Part shown: positions 12,500 to 22,000 of the stretch, piece after piece
Layout: the number at the start of each line of letters is the position of its first letter
Position numbering within the stretch: position 1 is the stretch's first letter
Origin: Hymenoscyphus infarciens
Lineage: Eukaryota; Ascomycota; Leotiomycetes; Helotiales; Helotiaceae
Direction of reading: 5' to 3'
Assembly: GCA_001414345.1 (NCBI GenBank)
Contig: LLCB01000049.1
Coordinates: forward strand, 62,001-126,000
DNA length: 64,000 nucleotides
The notes under the pieces: generated by a model
Told to the model about the DNA's origin: nothing
What the model saw: only the letters and a program-made list of their open reading frames with translations
The model's database searches: none
Program-made: the position numbers and the translations under genes

Positions 12500-13190
12500 T
12501 TACGAGAGGAGGTTATTGACCCAAAATTGGTTGGCGTATAGCTGAAGTCCATGGAATCCGGAGACAATGATCTCAGACCTTTCTTCGTCGCTTGCGTGGC
12601 GAGTGTACAGAGTCAAACTCGTGTTGAGATACGAGACACAAGAGAAGCAAATATTGAAATGGGCAAGCTCCTGATTAACAAGAGGAATTGTGTCTCGAAC
12701 ATTTGCTTCCAATATATATCTGCTTCTCAGAGAGAAGGGCCTCGAATACATCTCTATGTTGGCTTGCAAGCTGTTAGGCATTCGTCAGCAAGAATAGGAT
12801 ATGCCAAGTGGCGAAGCAATGAACATTAGCAACTTTACCTGTAACAAGAGTTTTATCGAGGCCTGGATCGAATCAGTACGGTCGTTGAACGTTTTTCTGG
12901 GAATTAGAAGACATGTCCACAGACCCAGGCATATGGTAAAAATGGGGTTCCATTGCACAAGACCCCAAGCACTTTGGAGTATTTCTCGATGGCTTTAAAC
13001 AGAGGCTCAATTCGCCGAGGATTTTGAGCTGACTGTCTCTTTCCCTGTGCTTCATCGATCTCACGGATGGCTTTCTAGACATCTTTGGATGCAAACTCTT
13101 TCGCATCTTCGTCTGATATCGACCACTGTAGTCTCTGGAAAGCCTTCACGACCACCTCGTTGGATTTCGCTATTTCAGTATTCGAGATTC
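12500..13190 (-). pseudogene. Decayed STAND/NACHT-type gene remnant
   Basis: From about 13180 downward the minus strand reads a sequence like the N-terminal helical domain preceding NACHT in many fungal STAND NTPases: NEVVVKAFQRLQWS, then (after one TAG) KAIREIDEAQ, RRIEPLFKAIEKYSK and VLCNGTPFLPYAW. It then breaks (TAA). Further down (12781-12500) another frame reads NICFSCVSYLN and SGFHGLQLYANQFW, resembling the stretch that follows the NACHT domain in such proteins. The NACHT ATPase itself (P-loop, several hundred residues) is absent, so an internal deletion has joined the two flanks. At least one stop (TAG where DVQKA is expected) fits CAG to TAG. Fungal STAND proteins act in non-self recognition and programmed cell death. 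The identification rests on remembered family patterns. Confidence 0.55.
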
Positions 13191-15487
13191 ATGATGGAGA
13201 AAGAGAAGATATCAGAACCATGGCCTAGAAACTGTGTCGGGGTGAGCGAGGCTGTACGGAGGTAGGTAAGCTGCGTTCTGCGGGCCATGCATGGCACACA
13301 GTTAGGCTCCGACGACATCGCAATGCCCTGGGCAGATTTAGAAAAGCCACGATACATGGATATTTCGATAGATTCTTAATACCGGGGTTGAATTCAAGGG
13401 AGCAACGACAGTGGTGAACCACGGGGAAAGTCAGCAAGCAGGCCGGAGGCGAAAGTCCGAAAGCTTAGGGCAACGATAACCATCCCTAAGTCTCAATCGA
13501 ACCCGAACACAACGTATGAGCTAAATGATCTCGCTTCTAGTTGTGCCAAAGCAGCAATAATAGAGTACCGGTCGATGGCATTGGGGAGAGCAGCAGTTGG
13601 TACGAGGAGTGCAAAAACAAATCAAAACCCCGAAATATTTCGAGAAAGAGATATGCTAACTTGTATTCAAAACATATACCCGTGGTTGCTTTCAATCTCA
13701 GGAACGAAGCAGCAAACAATAAGAACTGCCACCGGAGCATCCTATTGCTCTCGACTCCTCCTCCTCGAAACCTCTCTCACATCAATCGGTCAAGGAAATC
13801 AATCACTCGAAAGGATTTCCTTTGACAGCCAACCAGGCGCCCGCCAACGAGAACACAAGGGATATGGGGAGAGACTTCATTGCTGGCCCTGAATATACAG
13901 CTGCAGGGGGGGATTGTTTGGTTTTCACAAAGAGCGAATTATTTATCTCATCGAGGTGATATTCTAGGAACTATCGAACCCAACATACTACACACCGACA
14001 TCGAGGAGGGGGTTTGAGAACGTGGTGAGGGGCATCAACACCCTGCCGAGACCTAGTGCTCTTTTCCTCTGGGCTGTATGCCAGTTGAAGGTCTGCATCA
14101 CTCGAAGGACGGCAAGCCCAACAAGCTCGGAAGGCAATTCACATTGGGCCTTGCGTGTTAACTTATTTCACCTCGTCGTTTTAACTCCGAGTGGAGACTT
14201 TCTGGGGTTTCTAGGGCACAATATTTCGTGTTTGGACCAGAAGGTCATATCCGAAAACATCAGAGAGGTCCCATATTATCGCCCATGGGTTCTCTATTTT
14301 CCCCTCCCCTGAAAACGGAGGTCCTCCTCGTTGAGGCTCGTTGGGGGAACAATGCATGGCAGCGGATCGTGTTTCCATCGACAGTTCGAAAGAAGTAACC
14401 AGAAATCGAACTAATGTCACGAGCCAGTGCGAGTTTCATTACCAACCCTATGCTAGAAATCCCATCAAGGGCTGCAATGATTCAATGAGGTCTTCTCAGC
14501 GAAAGTCTAGCTATACGAGTAAGTATTTCCAGAGAACGAGGTAGGAGTTTTTTTGACAGCACACGGAGGTCAAATGGCTAGTTGCCATTCCCATAGTCTC
14601 GTATGAGCCGCCCAATTGCATTATTCTTCTAGTTTCTCTAGACTTTAGATCACGCCCATTCCCCTTGGGAGGCATTGGAAGTCTGGATGTTTTGTTGTTG
14701 GGATGATGCCCAACAATCTAGGTTTTCTTGGGTTTCAAAAAAAGGCATATCAAGTCCAACTCCAAAAATAAACAATTACCAATCTGAACCAAAAAATGCT
14801 GAGATGCAGGTAAGTTTCTCTATCAAACCCAAGCAATACGAATGCTGACGGACAGCCTTATCTAAAGCAGAAGGTGGTGTTGGCGGTCTGTGCAACTTAT
14901 ATTTTAGGAAAAGGGGTACGTACGAGTCTAAGTACTTCGTCCCAGGCCTTTTAAACGTTATCCAGATGGGGCAATTGTCACATTTCCGATGCTTTATGCT
15001 ACCGAAAACCCCCTGTAAATTCTATAAAGTGACCCCCTTGTTTAACGTTTAAAAGGCCTGGGACGAAGTAAATACCTCGGCATGCGCCTCATTGTGGCCC
15101 TCATTCCACAAAACAGCATCCACTTCCCGAGGCCTCCTTGAAAAGGATTACTATTGTAGGTTTTTTGATTGGCTGTTGGATTCGAACGTTCTGACATCTC
15201 CCCACACGTTTCCATTTTAAATATATCCACATTTTCACCCCGGGGACTCCGAAATAGACCAAATCATGCGAATGGAATCCTAATTTGTTTATATATCTGG
15301 TTCTCCCCAGATCTGGGGAGAACTCTATTTCCTAGTATCACGCTAACAAGGTAATTCAACTTCATCTCTTTTTGTTGGTCAACTTTGGGATTTTATACAT
15401 GTGATTTTGGACTAACAACTGTGATAGGTATATTTACCACCGACTTTCGTTTATTTCAAACCAGTACATTCTTTTTTACTAGCAAAT
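13191..15487. other. Intergenic region, no intact gene
   Basis: The many short frames here on both strands look random. The region contains MITE copy 2 (14933-15070) and, nearer 15300-15487, the promoter of the peroxidase gene. Parts next to 13190 may belong to the decayed STAND gene, but I could not follow the frame further. Confidence 0.35.
14933..15070. mobile_element. MITE, 138 bp, TA-flanked, copy 2 (inverted relative to copy 1)
   Basis: This copy has perfect terminal inverted repeats of at least 28 bp that begin TACTTCGTCCCAGGCC. Its reverse complement aligns along its whole length with 5796-5931. It is the better preserved copy and defines the family: TA ends, CTTCGTCCCAGG termini and a non-coding AT-rich middle. 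It lies 418 bp upstream of the peroxidase start codon. Confidence 0.85.
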
Positions 15488-16316
15488 ATGAAATTCTCCG
15501 CTTCCATCGTCCTCGTCGCTGGGGCTTTCTGCTTGGTGACATGCTCTGCAGAAAACAACGCCTTCCAAGAACCAGCAGCAACCGATCGCCGTTCGCCCTG
15601 CCCAATGGTTAACGCTGTTGCAAACCACGGCTTTATTGCTCGCGATGGTTTAAATATCTCGATGCAAGATCTCATCACTGGCTTCAACAACTCGATACAT
15701 CTCGCTGAGGCTGCAACAAGACTTGTTGGCGCCAAGGCATTGTTAGCAAGCACTACGGGGGATAACTTCACAACATTCAACCTTGATGATCTAAACAGAC
15801 ACGGATGTATGTGCTCCAAATTTTTGGGTTTTTCTTTTCGCAAACTAATTCGTAAAACAGTCCTCGAGCACGATGCTTCTCTTTCCCGAGCCGATACCTT
15901 TTCAGGTGACAACCATAGTTTCAACAGCACAATCTGGGGAGCAACTCTTGCACACTTCACAAATGATACCATCTCCGTCGCTCAAGCTGCTGCCGCACGA
16001 AAAGACCGCATTGCAGCTGCTCCAGAGTCCAACCCAGATTTCAACATGACTGCTTCAGATGTGCAATTCAGTGCTATTGAGACTGCGTTGTACTTGACCG
16101 TCTTCACCGATAACTCCACAAATGCGAGATTGGAATGGGTTAGAATGCTTTTCGGTAAGTCTGGCCCTGTTATGCGGAAGTAGGTACCAAACGAATACTA
16201 ACTCAATTTCTCCAGAACAAGAGAGACTTCCATATGCTGAGGGTTGGACTAGAAGCGAGTCTGAGTTGACTGCTGCGATGGTTTTGGCGAAGACTACAAG
16301 TGTTTTGGCTGCATAA
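15488..16316 (+). CDS. Secreted heme-thiolate peroxidase (chloroperoxidase/peroxygenase family)
   Basis: Three exons (15488-15806, 15861-16154, 16216-16316) encode 237 aa. The protein starts with a signal peptide (MKFSASIVLVAGAFCLVTCS). RSPCPMVNAVANHG contains the PCP motif whose Cys is the axial heme ligand, and EHDASLSR, created across intron 1, supplies the acid-base Glu and Mg2+-site residues. Members of PF01328 use H2O2 to halogenate or oxygenate substrates outside the cell. The length fits the short family type. Several N-x-S/T sites agree with secretion. Intron 1 is 54 bp, a multiple of three without a stop, so unspliced message would still read through and insert 18 residues between HG and LEHD. 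Intron 2 has a CTAAC branch and TCCAG acceptor. Confidence 0.92.
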
Positions 16317-17092
16317 GGGGGTATAGCTGTATATGATATCAGACGGCGCTTGATGGAGTTGTAAATAGCGGGTTCGCGGGTTCTAGTTTTTCGGGGACAA
16401 CAAAAGCTACAATCACGAAAAAAGAATTTCAAATCATTTGTGTTTATTTCCGATGCAAATTGATTTACTGTTGTAAAACAAATACACCGCCACTTTACCA
16501 GGGGAGAATCCTTCGGCGTTATCAACGAAGGACTTTACTTCCAAAATTGGCACCACAGGAATGCAAAATTGGACAGTGGAGAACCTTGCAAAGGATGATC
16601 AATAACCGAAGAGCGAAATTGCCTATAAAGTAAACAAGCTTTCTTCTAGGGCTGACCACGAATAAGATGACCGGAAAGGAGGTTCAAGTAGCAGATCGCC
16701 CTGACAGCTCAGCCAAGACTTCGGCAAACTCCGTAAATCTTTATAAGATAGAGTGAGAATAAAAAGAATAACACAGCCGATAATCTGTAAAAATGTTTGA
16801 CCTCAGCGCAATCAAATCAAGCCTATTGTGTGTATTTTGAACTTTGAATTCATCTCAGCAATTGAATGCTCGCCATCTATCTATCTCTATGTCCTATTTA
16901 TCCCGTCTATCCATCTATATACCATAAAGTAACAAAGGAAAGAAATAAATATATGAAATAAGAATCCCCTCTCAGAGCGGAACGAAAAAAATTCTCCATC
17001 GAATTCCAGATTAAAACCAAATCGTAGATCGAATCGACCTTAGCATCTCAATATCTGTGCTGATTTTACTCGGAGTTGTTTTCATCGTCATC
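16317..17092. other. Intergenic, 3' flanks
   Basis: This is the 3' flank of the peroxidase gene and, on the other strand, of the repeat-protein frame. AT-rich segments near 16860-16990 include a (CTAT)-like run. I see no gene. Confidence 0.4.
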
Positions 17093-17872
17093 TTACTCTT
17101 GCTGCTCTTCTCCAGCCTGATCCTCGTTCGCCGCTGGGGTGTTATTAGCTTTCTCGGAGTTTTGAGAGTCTCCAGATTCTTCAGAGTCGACTTGCTCCTC
17201 AGTCTCTTGCTCCTCCTCAGCTTGTTGCTCAGGAACCTCCTCAACAGCAGCCTCCTCGTTCACCGACTCAGATCCCTCAGCAACATCACGAGTATTCTTA
17301 ACAATCTTGCTATTCTTGAAATTGTTGAAAACAGCAGCAGTCTTGCTGCCAAACCTAGCATCCCTCTCACGCTCCTGCAATTCCACAATCTTTCTAGCAG
17401 CGTACTTGTTGGCAAACTTGACAGACTTGGTATGGTTCTTATGGCTGTGTGCATTTTCACGAGTAGCATTAAATTTGGCGGAAGTGGTGCTTTCAACGCC
17501 AACATCTCTTCTGGAAAACTTGGCGTGGTTGGAGAGCCAAGATGGGAGGTGGACTGCTGCTCTTGTGGATATAGTGTTCTCATCCCTAGTAAACAGCTTG
17601 GCGAGTTTCTCTAGAAGCTTTGGGAGTTTGACTGCTGCCCGACTGGAGATGTTTTCGGGATAAGTGTTAGGAGAGTCGATAGATCTACCGACTAACTTTG
17701 CGATTTTCTCGAGGTTCTTTGGGAGTTTGACGGCGACTCTCTTAGAGACCTTGGATCCGGCTTTTGGGGTATGGTTAGAATGAGATTTGAAGTTTGCTCT
17801 GCTAGTGCTATTGTCACGACTAGTGGGGTTTATGGTGCTGTTGTTCCGGCAAAAAGGGCATTTTGGTGTTTG
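17093..17872 (-). CDS. Unrecognised basic/acidic repeat protein frame without ATG
   Basis: A stop-free minus-strand frame of 259 codons ends at TAA 17093 and opens just after a TGA at 17875. It has no ATG anywhere, so the 5' end is unknown. Three diverged repeats of about 40 residues each contain the pattern R-x-AV-x-LP followed by an L-x5-AK segment: RVAVKLPKNLEKIAK, RAAVKLPKLLEKLAK and RAAVHLPSWLSNHAK. These are followed by a Lys-rich stretch (KNHTKSVKFANKYAARK) and an acidic Glu/Gln tail. The composition is clearly not random. An ATA at the place where the frame could begin (NSTINPT) might be a mutated ATG, or a first exon may lie upstream with a splice site I cannot place. I do not recognise the family. 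It could be an expressed gene or a 5'-damaged one. Confidence 0.45.
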   Translation of the reverse strand, partial: QTPKCPFCRNNSTINPTSRDNSTSRANFKSHSNHTPKAGSKVSKRVAVKLPKNLEKIAKLVGRSIDSPNTYPENISSRAAVKLPKLLEKLAKLFTRDENTISTRAAVHLPSWLSNHAKFSRRDVGVESTTSAKFNATRENAHSHKNHTKSVKFANKYAARKIVELQERERDARFGSKTAAVFNNFKNSKIVKNTRDVAEGSESVNEEAAVEEVPEQQAEEEQETEEQVDSEESGDSQNSEKANNTPAANEDQAGEEQQE

Positions 17873-18213
17873 TCAAGAGATAACAAATGCGACTAGAGAC
17901 TAGCCTCAAGACTTGCGAGTGGATTGAAGCTTTGCAAAACTCCATAGACACCGCTGATGACTCCGTCGCAAGATGCTAAACCTAAGTCTGAATAAACAAA
18001 GCGACCGAGTCAAAGAAAAGACGATATGTCAATTATGCTAAATGGAACCAAAGATGCGCATTAACTTATAAGATGTACACGCGGGGGGAAAAACTACACT
18101 AGAAGACAAAGGTTCAAAAGAAGAAGAAAATGGGCGAGGAAGAAGAAATAACCTTTATTATCTAAAAAATTACATTAAACTCCTCTACTCCCACAAGTCT
18201 ATATAAAAAGTAC
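17873..18213. other. Intergenic
   Basis: This is the upstream flank of the repeat-protein frame and the 3' flank of the WSC gene. A 43-codon minus-strand frame with ATG at about 17953 ends in TAG near 17821 and could be a misread first exon. No good donor links it to the repeat protein. Confidence 0.3.
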
Positions 18214-20309
18214 TCATACTGGTGTCGCAGCAGCAGTAGCAGGAACAAGTTGAATATTATCAAAGTAGTACGTCTTCGCTATCGTACTGATAACACTCTG
18301 GCATACAAGTCTGACATTGATCGTAACATCCGTTACGGCAGTACTCGTATAAGTTGCAGTACTCGTAATCCAGTTCGTGCTCAGCCCAGTTGATGGAGTA
18401 ACACTCAGAATGCTGAGAACTGACGTACCATCAGCAGAGGCGATGTAGTAGTAAGTAGTGCAGCCAGGATTTGCCGCGCTGGCTTTGGTATTCTGTGTTT
18501 AGAGAGAAGAGTCAGTGTTGCTCAACTATTGCAATATAGATGGCAAGATAATAGGTTACTCACTGCAGAGAAGTTATATACAGTGTTGGTGCGGAGTGTT
18601 ATTGGTTGGTTGAACCATCCTTGGTTGCCAACAATATATTGGTTAGTCGTGATTGAAGCGGATCGGGCACCATATGAGGTTGCTTGTATTGTTGGATTCT
18701 CAAAGTTATAGGTGAGGTAGATATTGGTATATTTTATTGTCCATGGTATGGTGCTTGATTCTGAGAGATATTCAAAGTCTCCATCACTCACTAGATTTGT
18801 AGGCGTAGGAGAAGTTGAAGAGCTGACTGAAGTTGCAGTACTTGTGGTAATGAAGGTGCTTGGTGAGCTACTAGTAAGATCCGAAGAACTTGCAGCAGAC
18901 GTTGGGATGGAACTCGAGGAAGGTTCGCTGATCGTGGTGGACTCGATTGCAGATGGACCAGCACTTGATGTTGGAAATAAAGTGGTCAAGGTAGTGGGAA
19001 CCTCGGTGCTACTAGTAAGCTCGGTCGTCGAAGGAACAATAGTTGTGGGTGCCAGGGTTGAAGTAACCGAGGTTTCGTCTAATGAAAGTGTCGAGACTGA
19101 AGTGCTTGTTGTCAAGGTGTCGAAACTTTCCGAGCTACTGGAGGATTCGATGGTCATCGTTGGGACTGGTGAGCTAGTTGGGCCGGAGCTACTTGCAACA
19201 GAGGTTGTAGAACTCTCCGTGGAGGAGGCAGTGGAGGCACTGCTTGTGCTCACGAACAAAGAAGTCGAGGTTAAATTCGATTCCAAACTCGTGGATATCA
19301 AAGTCGAGGTTGATGAGTTCAGGGCTAAGAAGCTAGAGCTTACGGAGATCGTTGGAAACACTGAGCTGATAGCTGTCAAATTACGACTTGCAGAGCTAGT
19401 TGAGACCCCTGAGCTGATAGGTGTGGAATTAACAGATTTAGAAATTGAGATTGTGCTGGGAGAAGGAAGGACACCAGTGCCGGGTCGACTGAGGGTAGGC
19501 AAAGTGGCCGAGGATGTCGCCTTCGTTGTTGTGTTCGACCACGGATAGGATGATGGACCTGAAGCGACGATAATGTTGGTGCTTGATGGACCACCAGGGT
19601 TAACTGAGGGACCTTTCGTTGTAACCGCACCAGAGCCAACAGCGTTTCCAGGTGATATGTTGCCACTTCCGCTTCCTTGTTGTGGTGTGCCTTGGCCGTT
19701 TCCATTTGAACTCCCTGTTGGTGTGTTGCCATTACCATTGCTGTTGCCGATGTTATTCCCACTTCCACTTCCCGATGATGAACTACCCTTCCCGCTGCCA
19801 TTGCCAGTCGCACTTCCTGATGATGCATTGCCACCACTGGCACTCGAAGAGCCCTGGCTTGCTCCATTGTTAGACCCAGAGGCCACCGACACAGATCCAG
19901 ATGCATTAGACGTGGAGGTGGTTTTAGAATATATGCTCAATCGACTGACTGCACCACAAAGTTCCCCGGTGTTTCCAGGACAAGGAAAGCTGCACTCGGA
20001 AAGTCGGGTTGGGACACTCCCAGTCATAAGAGCATTTCCGCAATAACACTCCCTTCCATTCTCCAGACCAAAATAGTTGTAAACACTACAAAAGGAAGCA
20101 CACTTTGCAATAGTTATCGCATCATCGATGAGGGTTTTGCCGGTGAGAGCTCTCTTGCCAGTGGCCTCAGTGAAACATCCTTCAGAGGTGTAGCCAGAAA
20201 TTGAGCTTGTCGATAGGGTCGTAGAACTTGAGCATTGGGTGACTGGCGACCCATCAACGAGCGTTAATAAAGTGCCCAAGGCGGCGATGAAAAAACGGGC
20301 GGGATGCAT
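18214..20309 (-). CDS. Secreted WSC-domain protein with Ser/Thr-rich stalk
   Basis: Two exons (20309-18564 and 18492-18214), split by a 71-bp intron (GTGAGT..CACAG), encode 674 aa. The order is a signal peptide (residues 1-20), then a WSC domain at about 35-130 (YTSEGCFTEATGKRAL, a Cys-rich core, NGRECYCGNAL, CPGNTGELCGA), a Gly/Ser/Asn-rich spacer, a very long Ser/Thr stalk that is probably heavily O-mannosylated, and a C-terminal beta-rich module (LVSDGDFEYLSES onward, ending YYFDNIQLVPA) resembling CBM4/9-like jelly rolls. WSC domains bind cell-wall polysaccharides. No transmembrane helix or GPI tail follows the last module, so the protein is predicted to be secreted or wall-associated rather than a membrane sensor. 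The start has good context (CCACCATGC). Confidence 0.9.
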
Positions 20310-21128
20310 GGTGGCTGGCAGTTAGCTGTTCAAGTTGAAAAGGCGTTGAAACAGAAGTTGGTGATGGAAAGTATCTTCTTGCGGCGTTCATGAAGAATAT
20401 GTACTCGCAACATTTGTGAGACATAGTAGACCGCCATGAAAACTTCAACAACAAAATCTCAAAAACGAGGCTATTCCAGGAATCGTGGCTTGCTGGAGAA
20501 GCCGCATTGGGCCGTAAAGTGGATGTTGCGGCTGATAGAAAATGTCAATCTCGCATGCGTTCCAATCGCCAAGCGTGGTTTGAAACTCATTCAGGAAAGG
20601 TACCCCACGGCCTGCATATTGACAACAATTCGATATTCAGAAAGCTCTGTGCCCTTTCGATTAATTAAATAGGGATGAGGTCTACATTCTAGATGTCCCC
20701 TTTTGCCGTAAGGTTCATTGCCACGTTCTTTTGAGTTATGGGGTCCATAACAGAAGAAGAACTTTTAGCTCCGAAAAAGACCTCGGGAGAGGGGGCCTTT
20801 CTACATCTGGTTATCTTGGGTATTTTTAGAAACTTCTATTCCATGACTTCATGACTAGGTCGCACAGTTTCCTCGTGTCGGTGGGGAGGATGGAGTTCCA
20901 CGTGGTAGTGAGGAGAAAATGCTCGTAAAACATGGAAAATGCAATGGAAGTGAATGGCAGACAAAGTGAATAAAGGCAGAACAGCCAGACACAGTGTCGC
21001 AGACAGAAACCAATCACATGCTGATGCCGCTCTGGTTATAATAAAGCTCGCTTCCAAGTACTGCTTGATGATTTGGAGCAAATTTCAACAAACTCAGCGT
21101 GAGAACCACACCCACTCATCTAGTCAGT
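20310..21128. other. Intergenic, WSC promoter side
   Basis: This is the 5' flank of the WSC gene. I found no supported gene in it. A TATAATAAA-like box at about 21037 precedes the small frame at 21129. Confidence 0.4.
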
Positions 21129-21560
21129 ATGGGACAAGAACAAAGTCGCGAAGGCTCTGACAAGGGAAATCCAAGGGGCAAATTCCACTCCAACGTCAAT
21201 TCGCATAATGTGAGAAGCCGAAACTCCAACTGCGAAGTTGTACTCCATCGAAATCCAAGCAGCCAAACCACTCGAGCAGTTTTCACCTGCAAAACCCCTC
21301 GGAAAGATGAGTTTGCAAACGAGCCTGTCGAGAACGATATGGAGAAAACCGAGGGGTTGGGAAACCTGAGATGCCCCAAGTGTTGGGGAAAGGCACGAAT
21401 CAAAGGAAATTGCGAAGCCTGCGCGGTTGAAGGTTTGAGGAAGAGCTGCTCAACGGCCCAAGAAGTAGATCTGGGATGTATGCCTCGTGGGATATACTGG
21501 CATGAAAGCCATGATGTGCTGCACTGTTGTCATCGACACCCGCCCAAGTCAGTCTACTAA
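21129..21560 (+). CDS. Possible small zinc-ribbon protein, 143 aa
   Basis: The frame from ATG 21129 (context CAGTATGGG) to the stop at 21560 encodes MGQEQSREGSDKGN onward. Two Cys pairs, in LRCPKCWGKARIKGNCEAC (C-x2-C..C-x2-C), would suit a small zinc ribbon, and additional Cys/His residues occur near the C-terminus. Gly at position 2 with a following Ser would permit N-myristoylation. I do not recognise a homologue, and a chance frame of this length is possible. In favour are the start context, an upstream TATA-like box, absence of low complexity and paired cysteines. Against are the lack of introns and a rather irregular composition. Confidence 0.35.
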   Translation: MGQEQSREGSDKGNPRGKFHSNVNSHNVRSRNSNCEVVLHRNPSSQTTRAVFTCKTPRKDEFANEPVENDMEKTEGLGNLRCPKCWGKARIKGNCEACAVEGLRKSCSTAQEVDLGCMPRGIYWHESHDVLHCCHRHPPKSVY

Positions 21561-22000
21561 ATATACTTCCCCGCACCTCAGAATTCTTCCTACTGGTGCC
21601 ATATACTACCTACAGGCTGGAGGTATCGTTTGTGGGCCATGGCACGTGAATTAAACGTGATCAAGATTCAATCGGACCCTTTAGCTCAGGATGGCTCTCC
21701 TACCAATTCTGTACTGTGAGAAGTTGCGATTATGGCCAGAATACAAATAGATTCAAGAGCTGGTGTTGCCAAAAAGGTTGATGAAAAAAAGATGTTCCCC
21801 TCTCACCCCTTTTCCCCTTCAATCAGCGCTAATGCAAGCACTTTACGCGCTCAAAACGCGAAACTGCAGCGCGTGAAAAGACGCGACTCGGCCCCTTCTT
21901 TTTCCAGCCTGCATTGCATTGACCTTCATAACTTGACCCGCCAGGACATATTTTCCCCTCAACACCCAAACCAAAACAACACCACCACAATAAGTCAACA

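Noticed and set aside
15165..15200. Possible tRNA T-arm (GGATTCGAAC)
   Set aside because: No matching acceptor, D-arm or anticodon stem could be found around it.
15451..15972. 173-codon minus-strand frame
   Set aside because: It is antisense to the peroxidase exons, which have clear family motifs.
18724..19548. 274-codon plus-strand frame rich in Val/Glu/Leu
   Set aside because: It is the antisense shadow of the Ser/Thr-rich stalk of the WSC gene; codon bias of TCX/ACX on one strand opens frames on the other.
19573..20046. 157-codon plus-strand Pro/Leu-rich frame
   Set aside because: It is antisense to the Gly/Ser/Asn-rich spacer of the WSC gene and has no domain.
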